This document shows, piece by piece, positions 1 to 6,086 of a stretch of 6,438 nucleotides of DNA. Under the pieces are notes generated by a model, which saw only the letters and a list, made by a program, of their open reading frames with translations, was not told where the DNA came from and did not search any database. The position numbers and the translations under genes are program-made. Each line of letters opens with the position of its first letter. Within the stretch, counting starts at the first letter, position 1. Source of the DNA: an uncultured Coriobacteriaceae bacterium (lineage in GTDB: Bacteria; Actinomycetota; Coriobacteriia; Coriobacteriales; Atopobiaceae); NCBI GenBank assembly GCA_900552935.1, contig USBN01000056.1, positions 1 to 6,438 on the forward strand. Direction: 5' to 3'.

Positions 1-17
1 ACTGGCGGCTTGCGCAT
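1..17 (-). CDS. Start of a further gene, truncated by window edge
   Basis: An ATG on the minus strand at 17-15 follows a GGAG ribosome-binding site (complement of 23-26) with a five-base gap. Only Met-Arg-Lys-Pro-Pro and part of a sixth codon fit in the window. It lies 54 bases after the stop of the sulfatase-family gene in the same direction, so it may be co-transcribed with it. An overlapping ATG at 28-26 has no ribosome-binding site and is less likely. Nothing can be said about function. Confidence 0.45.
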
Positions 18-71
18 GGGTGCTCCATAGGTTGCGTGTTGTTGCGGGCGCGGGGGTCGTGCGTCCGACGG

Positions 72-2243
72 CTAATTGTACCCGTCGACGTCAACGTTCC
101 ATCTACGGCCGGTAAGTCTCCAGTCAGAGAAGTCATTGACGTCGCCGTTGACCTCGTACTCGAGGAAGTTCAGGTCATGTTTGCCGTCGTGGTTGTTCCA
201 GAAGAAGTAGCGGGGACGCGGGTCGTCGGAGACCATGAAGACGGGCGTGCTGCCGGCGAGGACGGAGGAGTTTCCGCAGGCACCGTCCGTGTCGGTCCCG
301 TTCCAGGCGCCCACGGCCCACTCGAGCGTGGCCGGCAGGTCGAGGTGGCCGGTGGGGACTTCGCTGATGGCCAGCGGCTGTGAGGCATCCGCGCCGGCGG
401 GCTTCACGAGCAGGATCGGCGAGGTTGTCTTCGTGAGCTCCTCGTGTCCCCAGGGCCAGACGCCGTGGTCCGCAGTGATGACGATGGTGGTCTGGTCATA
501 CACGCCGAGCTCCTTGAGCTGCTCGATGTACTCCTCGACGATGCCGAGCGAGCCGCGACCCTGCGAGATCATGGACGCGTGGTCCTGCGTGGTCGTGACG
601 GTGTTGCCGTTCTCGTCCATGGTGTAGGGCCAGTGGGTGCCCTGGCAGTGGATGACGCGGTAGGCGCCGCCGGCGGAATCGTCGGTGGCGGTGAGGCAGG
701 GTTCGGAGAAGAGCGCGTGCATGCCCTTGTCGTCGAAGACGTAGGGCGTCTTGTCCGCTGACTCGGTGCCAGTGGGCGCGATGGCCTCGTTGAGCTGGTC
801 CGTTGTGAACCAGAGGAACGGCTTCAGGGCGTAGGGGAGATCGCGGTAGAGGCCGCATCCGCCAAGGGCCTTGGCGCAGCTCAGGAAGTTGGCAATGTAG
901 GGCTCGACGGTGTGCACGTTCATCGTCTTGCTCGCGAGGGCGTTCGCGCCGTAGGACACGGAGTCCGAGTAGACGCCCACGGAATAGCCCTGCTCGGCTG
1001 CGACGTCGAGGAGATTGCGGTCCGAGAACCAGGACTCGAGGTCCGCCGTGGTGAACTCGTCCAGCGAAGGGTCGAAGTCATGGCCGGTGACGATGAAGGG
1101 AACGCCATAGCGCGTGGGGGTGACGGAGCCGAGGGAGTTGCGGTACCAGGTGAATCCACCAAGGTCATCCGCGGCGTCAGGGTACTGCTCCATGACATCG
1201 TCCATGTCCTTGGTATCGAACATGTCGAGTACGAACACCACGACGTTGCTCTTGGTCGAGACGGTGGTGAGGCCCTCCTTGGTCACCGTCGGGCGAGTTA
1301 GGGCCTCGGCGTTCTGGAAGCTGAGGGCGCAGAGCGCGACGCTCTGGGCGATGACAATGACGAGGCAACACGTCACGGCGGTGACGCGGCTTGCGAGGGG
1401 TCGCTTCCAGGCGAGAAGCGCCGCTGCCGCGAGAATGACGATCCAGGCGATGCTCGAGATCGTCGTCCTGCGGTGATAGGCGGCCCAGTCGACGGGCGAG
1501 CCATCAGCCGCGGGAAGCGACTTATTGAGCACGAGTTCCTGGAGCAGGGCACAGAGGCAGATAGCCGCGGCGATGGCGAGGACGACATCGAATGCACGGC
1601 CGCGGGTAAGCGAGGTGGCGAGTGCGAGTGCCGCGCCCGTCAGCGCCACGAGCGCGATGAGCGGCAGCCAGACGTTGGCCAGGGTGAACGAGAGAGACTG
1701 GAAGCCGGGGATGACCACCTCGAGGGGCGACACGAAGAAGAGACAGTACGTGAGCGAGAGCGAAACGATGAGCGCGAGCACGAGGCGAGCGCGCCAGGAG
1801 AGGGTGGGCGCAGGGTGCTCGACGCGCGCGGAGAGCATGGCGCGGGCGCGTTCGTCAGCGGATGCGAGGAATGCCTGGTCCGAGCAGGCGCGCGCCTCGG
1901 CCTCGACGCACTTGCCCGTGTTCTCGTCGACGTGGAGGGCTCGCAGCAGCGCGCGGCGGGCGCGACGCCACACCACGCCGAGAACGGCGGAGAGCGCGAC
2001 GGCGACACCGGCGAGTGCCTGGATGGTGTAGGTCATGACACTCGGGTCGACATAGGCGAGTGCGGGGGTCGCGAGCACGAGCCAGACGAGGGCGCATGCC
2101 GCGAGTGCGGAGCAGACGTCGAACGCGACAACGGTGGCGCGCCGCGAGGAGGGCATACGACGGGCGGAGGAGTGGCTCGTGCGGGCTGCGCGAGAGGTAC
2201 TGAACTTCAAGGGAGGTCCAATCGGCGGAATGGCGACAAACAT
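72..2243 (-). CDS. Polytopic membrane protein with LtaS/EptA-type sulfatase-fold domain
   Basis: A 723-residue protein of the alkaline-phosphatase/sulfatase superfamily, probably transferring or removing a phospho-group on an envelope polymer outside the membrane; the substrate is unknown. About seven hydrophobic segments lie near residues 46-66, 72-92, 152-172, 188-210, 218-238, 262-280 and 285-308. The segment YVDPSVMTYTIQALAGV begins at residue 64. The catalytic domain runs from about 333 to the end: NVVVFVLD gives a likely metal ligand Asp340, GSVTPTRYGVP offers Thr375 or Thr377 as nucleophile, GTHWPY contains His537, and ITADHG supplies Asp592 and His593, with His600 nearby. This matches the metal and nucleophile pattern of LtaS and EptA. 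Five cysteines (456, 463, 516, 533, 656) sit in the outer domain and might form disulfides. The start is uncertain: a TGA stop is two codons upstream and GAGGG abuts the ATG, so the mRNA may be leaderless; Met30 is an alternative start but lacks a ribosome-binding site. Confidence 0.9.
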   Translation of the reverse strand: MFVAIPPIGPPLKFSTSRAARTSHSSARRMPSSRRATVVAFDVCSALAACALVWLVLATPALAYVDPSVMTYTIQALAGVAVALSAVLGVVWRRARRALLRALHVDENTGKCVEAEARACSDQAFLASADERARAMLSARVEHPAPTLSWRARLVLALIVSLSLTYCLFFVSPLEVVIPGFQSLSFTLANVWLPLIALVALTGAALALATSLTRGRAFDVVLAIAAAICLCALLQELVLNKSLPAADGSPVDWAAYHRRTTISSIAWIVILAAAALLAWKRPLASRVTAVTCCLVIVIAQSVALCALSFQNAEALTRPTVTKEGLTTVSTKSNVVVFVLDMFDTKDMDDVMEQYPDAADDLGGFTWYRNSLGSVTPTRYGVPFIVTGHDFDPSLDEFTTADLESWFSDRNLLDVAAEQGYSVGVYSDSVSYGANALASKTMNVHTVEPYIANFLSCAKALGGCGLYRDLPYALKPFLWFTTDQLNEAIAPTGTESADKTPYVFDDKGMHALFSEPCLTATDDSAGGAYRVIHCQGTHWPYTMDENGNTVTTTQDHASMISQGRGSLGIVEEYIEQLKELGVYDQTTIVITADHGVWPWGHEELTKTTSPILLVKPAGADASQPLAISEVPTGHLDLPATLEWAVGAWNGTDTDGACGNSSVLAGSTPVFMVSDDPRPRYFFWNNHDGKHDLNFLEYEVNGDVNDFSDWRLTGRRWNVDVDGYN

Positions 2244-2249
2244 CCCTCA

Positions 2250-2255
2250 ATGATA
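2250..2255 (-). promoter_or_regulatory. Possible -10 element, leaderless transcript
   Basis: The minus strand reads TATCAT here, in a locally AT-rich patch, and exactly six bases separate it from the ATG of the sulfatase-family gene. That spacing would put the transcription start on the A of the start codon, giving a leaderless mRNA, which fits the absence of a correctly spaced ribosome-binding site. No good -35 hexamer is visible 16-18 bases upstream, so the call is tentative. Confidence 0.35.
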
Positions 2256-2280
2256 ACCATTACCGCTGCGTGGGCCGCTT

Positions 2281-2313
2281 GGGATGGCGTCCCGCGCCCT
2301 GTCTCGCCATCCC
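2281..2313 (-). terminator. Hairpin directly after the AAA+ ATPase stop
   Basis: A perfect nine-base inverted repeat (GGGATGGCG at 2281-2289, CGCCATCCC at 2305-2313) encloses a 15-base loop and starts two bases beyond the TAG of the ATPase gene. There is no T-rich tract after it on the minus strand, so it is not a classic intrinsic terminator. It may mark a transcript 3' end, protect the mRNA from exonucleases, or separate the ATPase from the sulfatase-family gene. Confidence 0.45.
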
Positions 2314-2315
2314 GG

Positions 2316-3464
2316 CTACGCAAAACCCATCGGGTGCTTGGCCGGGCTTGCCAAATCATCCTCGGCGAGGGCCGCCTCGAGCGCGGCGTCGGTGAGTGTG
2401 CTGCCAGCCCCGAGGGTTGCCTGCTTGATGAGCCAGCGCTCGAACAGGGTCCTGGCGCTGCGGGCGTTGGCGTAGCCGGGCGCGCGGGTGAGGGCGCGGC
2501 AGGCTCCGGAGAGGCGCGCGCGGGCGTCTTCCGCGATCGTCACGCCGCGCTGGGGCGCGAAGATGTCGACGAGGATGTGCTCGAGGGTCTCGGCGTCATA
2601 GTCGTCGAAGTTGAGGCGCAGGGAGAAACGCGAGGTGAGGCCCGGGTTGACCTCGAGGAATCGGGACATCTGGGCGGGGTAGCCCGCCGCCACCACGACG
2701 ACCTCGCCGCGTCCCGCCTCCATGAGCTCGACGAGAGCGTTGATGGCCTCGAGGCCATACTCGGCGGTGTCCGCGAGCTTGTAGGCCTCGTCGATGAAGA
2801 GCGTGCCGCCTCGCGCGCGCTGCCATGCCGCACGGACGAGGCTCGCCGTGTGACCCACGTAGCGGGCCACGAGGTCGTCGGCGCGCGCCTCGACGAACTC
2901 GCCGTCGAGCACCTTCGCGGCGCGGCCGAACTCATGCAGCTCGCGGGCGAAGGTGGTCTTGCCGGACCCAGGGTTACCGAGCAGCATCGTGTGGAGGCAG
3001 ACGGCATCGCGGCCGTATGCCTGCGCGGCGCGCATGCACTCGACGGCGCGGCGAACCTGCTCCTCCATGCCCGTGAGGCGCGAGAAGGGCTTGGAGAACA
3101 CTTCGTTTTCCGGCGTAATCTCTGACATCGAGATGGGGCGGCACTCGTTTGCGAGCTCGAGCTCACGTGCGATCTCGAGGGAGGCCTTGTCCTTGACGTT
3201 GGGGTTGATGGGGCGCGTCTCGAGCGTGGCGCCCTTGAATACCTCCTCTACCTCCTCGATGGTGGGGCAATCGCCGCCAAGGACGAGGCCCTTCTTCTTG
3301 CCTTGGCACTTGAAGGCGAGCGGGAGGGCGGCCTGCCCGCCCTCCACCTTCGCGTGGCCCACCACGAGCGGGCAGTTCTTCGAGGCGAGCAGGTTGAGGG
3401 CGTCGAGGACTGCCTCGAACTGCTCCTCCGAGAAGCTGAGCCTGCCGCCGTAGTAGGCCGCCAT
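2316..3464 (-). CDS. AAA+ ATPase of the CbbX/SpoVK/EccA group
   Basis: A 382-residue single-module AAA+ ATPase, presumably a cytoplasmic ring that remodels a partner protein. Visible motifs: Walker A GNPGSGKT at 163-170, pore loop within LVARYVGHTA (198-207), Walker B TLFIDEAY at 221-228, sensor-1 region VVVVAAGYPAQM near 255-266, arginine finger in NPGLTSRF (Arg279), and sensor-2 region NARSARTLFE at 333-342. The pore loop and the NARS sensor-2 signature are typical of the CbbX/CfxQ family, which also covers SpoVK and the ATPase part of EccA. Residues 1-120 form an extra domain that I do not recognise, with Cys31, Cys53 and Cys66; it replaces the TPR domain found in EccA. No CbbX role is implied, as no RuBisCO gene is near. 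Start ATG follows AGGAGG at a six-base distance and lies one base after the stop of the preceding gene, so translation is probably coupled. Confidence 0.92.
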   Translation of the reverse strand: MAAYYGGRLSFSEEQFEAVLDALNLLASKNCPLVVGHAKVEGGQAALPLAFKCQGKKKGLVLGGDCPTIEEVEEVFKGATLETRPINPNVKDKASLEIARELELANECRPISMSEITPENEVFSKPFSRLTGMEEQVRRAVECMRAAQAYGRDAVCLHTMLLGNPGSGKTTFARELHEFGRAAKVLDGEFVEARADDLVARYVGHTASLVRAAWQRARGGTLFIDEAYKLADTAEYGLEAINALVELMEAGRGEVVVVAAGYPAQMSRFLEVNPGLTSRFSLRLNFDDYDAETLEHILVDIFAPQRGVTIAEDARARLSGACRALTRAPGYANARSARTLFERWLIKQATLGAGSTLTDAALEAALAEDDLASPAKHPMGFA

Positions 3465-3465
3465 G

Positions 3466-3939
3466 CTAGTCCTCCTTCTCCATGAGGTTGTCGATGCTGT
3501 AGGGGTTGTTGACGTTCTCGCCGCGTTCGGCCGCCACGGCGACGTACTGGTTGATGACGGGGAGGAGGCGGCGCGCGGCAGCGATCTGGCGCTCTATGAC
3601 GGACTTGAGCTCTTCGGCGCTGTCGTATTCGAGGGCGCTGGTGAGGAGGACCTCGCCGTCGACCGGATCGGCGGAGAAGTCGAAGTTCTCTGGCAACTCC
3701 TGCACGGCGAAGAGCAGGTCGATGGCGCTGGTGCCGGGAACTATCTGTGGGAGGTTCATGACTACGTGGAGCTGGCCCTTCTTGTCGCCGTCGTCATAGG
3801 CGTTGACGGTGACGGGATAGGTCTCGCCATCGATCTCAATCAGGGTGCCCATGCTGTCGTCATCGTAAGGGACGAAGGCATAGTCGGTGCAGTTGAAGGC
3901 GAAGCCGAGGCGGTTGCAGTTGGGATTCTCGCAGAGCAT
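3466..3939 (-). CDS. Unrecognised small acidic protein, possible YbjN/CesT-like fold
   Basis: A 157-residue acidic protein, likely cytoplasmic, with no signal peptide or membrane segment. I do not recognise the family. The N-terminus has Cys3, Cys8 (CENPNC) and Cys17, which might bind metal. The middle alternates short beta-like stretches (TLIEIDG, YPVTVNAY, QLHVVMNLP, EVLLTSAL), and residues 107-135 look like one long helix. This beta-rich core with a C-terminal helix resembles YbjN and type III chaperone (CesT-like) proteins, but this is inference from pattern. The start has AAAGGA five to six bases upstream. It is separated by one base from the downstream ATPase gene, which suggests its product works with that ATPase as adaptor, chaperone or substrate. 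Confidence 0.8.
   Translation of the reverse strand: MLCENPNCNRLGFAFNCTDYAFVPYDDDSMGTLIEIDGETYPVTVNAYDDGDKKGQLHVVMNLPQIVPGTSAIDLLFAVQELPENFDFSADPVDGEVLLTSALEYDSAEELKSVIERQIAAARRLLPVINQYVAVAAERGENVNNPYSIDNLMEKED
3471..3476 (-). promoter_or_regulatory. Strong ribosome-binding site inside preceding gene
   Basis: The minus strand reads AGGAGG within the last codons (Glu-Lys-Glu-Asp) of the 157-residue gene, six bases before the ATPase ATG. The overlap of signal and coding sequence, with a one-base gap between stop and start, fixes the ATPase start and indicates translational coupling. Confidence 0.85.
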
Positions 3940-3997
3940 GGTGGTCCTTTCGTTTGGATGCTTGTGGGTGTTGCGCCGAGCTCTTGGCGTCGTGGCA

Positions 3998-4021
3998 GGT
4001 CTCGCGAGCGACCTCGCGACC
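3998..4021 (-). other. Intergenic hairpin after the 191-residue gene
   Basis: GGTCTCGCGAG (3998-4008) and CTCGCGACC (4013-4021) can pair as a nine-base stem with a two-base bulge and a four-base loop, two bases beyond the stop codon of the 191-residue gene. There is no following T-run on the minus strand. A processing or stabilising stem is more likely than full termination, as the next two genes have no evident promoter of their own. Confidence 0.35.
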
Positions 4022-4023
4022 GG

Positions 4024-4599
4024 CTAGTCGCTATCGCTGGAGAAGTACTCCGACATGAAGGCAAACTTCATGCGGCGCTTCGTGTTTTCGAGCCAGACGT
4101 CGTGGACGCTCTTCTCGCCGTTGCGGATGTCGATGGCGTCGCGCAGGGACGAGCACAAGGTGTGGTTCGTGATTGTGATGAGGCGGTCCAGGTCGAGGTC
4201 GTCAGTGACGGCGTGACGGGCGACGGAGGCGAAGGGCTCACCGGGCATGGCGCGCCTGAAGCCGCGAATCTTGTAGTTTGCCTGGCGGAGCATCTGGAAG
4301 GCGCGAAGAGCGGCGACGTTCTCCTCGTTGACGCCGATGGGCACGCTCGCCTCGACTTCGACCATGCCGTCCACGAGCGAAACGGTTGTGGTCACCGGCT
4401 TGTTGAGGTAGATTTCGCGGGCGCACCAGCGGTTCTCGCCCGCCGGATAGAAGGTGAGGTCGTCGTTGGCGGCAAGGACGCTGCGAACCCAGGCCGCGGG
4501 ATCTTCCGTGGGGCTGATGTCGGGGTTGGATGCCGGACGCTCGCCGTTTTCGTTGTCGTTGCTGGTGCCAAAGAGCTCGTCGATTTTGCCGAAGTCCAT
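4024..4599 (-). CDS. Unrecognised acidic protein, possible chaperone-like fold
   Basis: A 191-residue acidic, probably cytoplasmic protein with no signal peptide or membrane helix. I do not recognise it. Residues 1-35 are polar and look disordered (rich in Asn, Glu, Asp, Ser, Pro). From residue 47 there are beta-like stretches (LTFYPAG, TTTVSLVDGMVEVEASVPIG), a helix near 91-108 (NEENVAALRAFQMLRQ), another strand (YKIRGFRRA) and a helix near 134-157 (DLDLDRLITITNHTLCSSLRDA), ending in an acidic tail. The order is compatible with a YbjN/CesT-like chaperone fold, as for the next gene, but there is no clear sequence identity between the two. The start has AGAAGGGA at suitable distance. The leader resembles that of the TPR-like gene. 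The gene follows a 310-base spacer with hairpins and repeats, so it may have its own promoter. Confidence 0.78.
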   Translation of the reverse strand: MDFGKIDELFGTSNDNENGERPASNPDISPTEDPAAWVRSVLAANDDLTFYPAGENRWCAREIYLNKPVTTTVSLVDGMVEVEASVPIGVNEENVAALRAFQMLRQANYKIRGFRRAMPGEPFASVARHAVTDDLDLDRLITITNHTLCSSLRDAIDIRNGEKSVHDVWLENTKRRMKFAFMSEYFSSDSD

Positions 4600-4642
4600 G
4601 TCTTGTCCCTTCTCTCGGGTGGGCAGCCATCTGTTGGGTCGA

Positions 4643-4727
4643 CTGCCCGGTTGGGCGGGCCGTCGCTCTGCTGGGCTGGCTGTCCGCTTGGATGGGCCGT
4701 CGTCCTACTGGGCCGGCTGCCCGGTTG
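4643..4727. repeat. Degenerate 37-base tandem repeat
   Basis: Two adjacent 37-base units, 4643-4679 and 4680-4716, match at 29 of 37 positions by direct alignment. A third copy begins at 4717 (CTGCCCGGTTG, identical to the first 11 bases of unit one) and breaks off at 4727. The sequence 4621-4642 looks like a decayed copy of the unit's end. Units share the core GGGCCGTCG and CTGGGC. A 37-base period does not keep a reading frame, which argues against coding. It lies just upstream of the 191-residue gene and might be a binding site array or slipped duplication. Confidence 0.7.
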
Positions 4728-4755
4728 CTGACAAACACAATGACCGAGACGGCAA

Positions 4756-4782
4756 CGGCCCCCGGGGGTATGCCGGGGGCCG
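4756..4782 (-). terminator. GC-rich hairpin, probable terminator
   Basis: A perfect ten-base inverted repeat (CGGCCCCCGG at 4756-4765, CCGGGGGCCG at 4773-4782) with a seven-base loop lies about 128 bases beyond the stop of the TPR-like gene. On the minus strand it is followed by TTGCCGTCTCGG, only weakly T-rich. The very stable stem and intergenic position suggest a terminator or attenuator that would partly isolate the upstream genes from the 191-residue gene. Confidence 0.5.
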
Positions 4783-4812
4783 CTTCAGGGATTGATTGGG
4801 GATTCGGTTTTT

Positions 4813-4845
4813 CGTGTGGCGCGGGAGTGCGATTAGCGCCACGCG
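4813..4845 (-). other. Second spacer hairpin
   Basis: GTGGCGC (4816-4822) and GCGCCAC (4836-4842) pair perfectly around a 13-base loop, and the stem extends to 4813 and 4845 with one wobble. On the minus strand the stem is followed by AAAAA, not T residues, so it is not an intrinsic terminator in the gene direction. It comes about 65 bases after the stop of the TPR-like gene. Confidence 0.4.
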
Positions 4846-4909
4846 GGCGAGCGTTGGCTACTTGTGGGGTGGCCCGTTCTGCGCGCGGGGCTTCTCCTCG
4901 CTTGTCGCG

Positions 4910-5950
4910 CTACTCGAGCGTGCGGCTTTTCAGGTGCGCCCTGCTGCAGGCGACGTCGAAACGCTGGCGGATGAGCTCGCGCGTCTCCTCGTCGTCAGCC
5001 TGTCGGTAGGCGATCTCGTAGGCGTCGAGCAGCTGCGTCACCTTGGTCTCGTTGCCAAAGCCATCGGCGTATTCGCGCTGGTTTGATATCTCGGAGTCGA
5101 GCGCGAAGGCCTCGTAGAGGAGAAACGCGCTGGCGCTTGCGCTCTGATGGTTCTGCGCGAGGCTGGCGTATCCGCGCCTGGCAACGTCGCCAATCTTCCT
5201 CGCGGCAACCGTCGAGCCAAAGAGCTGCAGGTAGGTCATGCAACACTGGGAGGCGGGCATGAGGGTCATGCTCTTGTCGATGGGCGTGCGCTGGGGCGAG
5301 AAGATCGCGTCTTCGAGCTCCTCGGCCGCCTCGGTCATGTGGTTGGCGGCAGCGAGGACCTCTGCCTTCTGGTTGCGCACGCGTTCGTCGAAGGCGTGGC
5401 ATGCCTCGTAGGAGTTGAGGATGTCGACGGCCTTCGAGACGAGCGCCTCACACTCGTCGTCGGGGAGGGAGTCGAGCGCGTACTTGAAGAAGGACGCGAC
5501 CCAAACGACGAGGTACCAGTCCCAGCGATCCATGCGAATCTCGAGCGCCTGGTTGACGAACGCCATGCCCTCCTCGATATGGCCGAGCCTGGCGCAGGCC
5601 TGGACGGCGTCCGCCAGATGGGTGACGGACCTCGGGAAGCGGTCAAGGCCGAGCTTCGCGAGGTCGAGGGCGTACTCGAAGTCATGGCTCGTGAGGAAGA
5701 CGTTCGTGAGGTTGTGCAGGCTGACGCTGTCAACCGAGATGTCGTCGAAGTTGAGGACGAGATCGGCGATGGAGCGCCTCAGTCCGCCGGAGTTTGCCCC
5801 CTCGACGAGGGCGAGGGCCTCCGTGGTCGACACGATGGGGAGCCCTCCGTACCAGCTGTCGTCTTCTTCCTCGGACTCGCAGTCCTGCTCGGCGGCGTTC
5901 TGGCTGTCAACGTCGGTCTCGTCGTAGGACATCTTGTCTTCTTCGAGCAT
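4910..5950 (-). CDS. TPR-like helical repeat protein with acidic N-terminus
   Basis: A 346-residue, probably cytoplasmic protein. Residues 1-34 are strongly acidic and likely disordered (a run of Glu and Asp near 24-31). From about residue 44 the sequence is almost wholly helical, with paired amphipathic helices of TPR type, for example LHNLTNVFLTSHDFEYALDL (78-97), then VTHLADAVQACARLGHIEEG (109-128) followed by AFVNQAL, and later pairs around 190-215 and 240-285. Such repeats bind partner proteins. The frame stays open upstream to 6208, but that part is basic, Ser/Pro/Arg-rich and unlike the rest, overlaps the preceding gene and has no ribosome-binding site; the chosen ATG has AAGGGA five bases upstream. 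A second ATG lies six codons in (Met7). EccA ATPases carry TPRs on the same chain as the AAA+ domain; here a separate TPR-like protein could play the corresponding role, which is inference. Confidence 0.85.
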   Translation of the reverse strand: MLEEDKMSYDETDVDSQNAAEQDCESEEEDDSWYGGLPIVSTTEALALVEGANSGGLRRSIADLVLNFDDISVDSVSLHNLTNVFLTSHDFEYALDLAKLGLDRFPRSVTHLADAVQACARLGHIEEGMAFVNQALEIRMDRWDWYLVVWVASFFKYALDSLPDDECEALVSKAVDILNSYEACHAFDERVRNQKAEVLAAANHMTEAAEELEDAIFSPQRTPIDKSMTLMPASQCCMTYLQLFGSTVAARKIGDVARRGYASLAQNHQSASASAFLLYEAFALDSEISNQREYADGFGNETKVTQLLDAYEIAYRQADDEETRELIRQRFDVACSRAHLKSRTLE

Positions 5951-5955
5951 GTGGT

Positions 5956-5961
5956 TCCCTT
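5956..5961 (-). promoter_or_regulatory. Ribosome-binding site fixing the TPR-like gene start
   Basis: The minus strand reads AAGGGA followed by ACCAC and the ATG at 5950-5948. This five-base spacing favours that ATG over the far upstream start at 6208. Confidence 0.75.
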
Positions 5962-6003
5962 CTTCGCGGGTGGGAGGAACGTGGCCGTGCGCTTGCGGTG
6001 TGG

Positions 6004-6055
6004 GTTGCGTCTGTGGCGCGGTTCGTGCGGATGCGAGTTGCGCGGGTCGTGCGGG
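6004..6055. repeat. Short leader repeats, GTTGCG...TCGTGCG type
   Basis: The spacer before the TPR-like gene contains two related copies, read on the plus strand as GTTGCG, a GCGG-type core, then TCGTGCGG: 6004-6030 and 6037-6055. Similar strings occur at 41-63 and, more loosely, at 3970-3995, each in the leader of another gene. The match is by eye in GC-rich DNA, so chance similarity is possible. Confidence 0.4.
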
Positions 6056-6086
6056 CGTGCTGCCTGCGGAGCAAGGCGCGCGCATG

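Larger units (their letters stand above)
4600..4909. other. 310-base spacer without a convincing gene
   Basis: In minus-strand order the spacer holds a hairpin at 4845-4813, a stronger GC hairpin at 4782-4756, two full and further partial copies of a 37-base repeat at 4727-4643, and the leader and ribosome-binding site of the 191-residue gene. No clear -35/-10 pair was found, although a promoter downstream of the 4756-4782 hairpin is expected if that hairpin terminates transcription. Open frames crossing it on either strand look like shadows of the neighbouring genes. Confidence 0.6.

Noticed and set aside
1473..3125. 550-codon open frame on the plus strand
   Set aside because: It runs antisense through both the sulfatase-family gene and the ATPase gene and across their spacer. 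Its product is a low-complexity mix of Glu, Gly, Arg and Ala with no motif, as expected for a shadow frame in GC-rich DNA.
2316..3464. Calling the ATPase cbbX (RuBisCO activase)
   Set aside because: The AAA+ module matches the family, but there is no RuBisCO gene nearby and the N-terminal domain is different, so only the family is stated.
4643..4727. CRISPR-like array
   Set aside because: The 37-base units are directly adjacent with no unique spacers and differ at 8 of 37 positions, which is a degenerate tandem repeat, not a CRISPR.
3463..4731. 422-codon open frame on the plus strand
   Set aside because: It is antisense to two genes with good ribosome-binding sites and spans two intergenic regions and the 37-base repeat. 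The Val/Gly/Asp-rich product has no recognisable domain.
4796..5086. Short plus-strand frame of 96 codons in the long spacer
   Set aside because: Most of it is antisense to the end of the TPR-like gene, it needs a non-ATG start and there is no ribosome-binding site.
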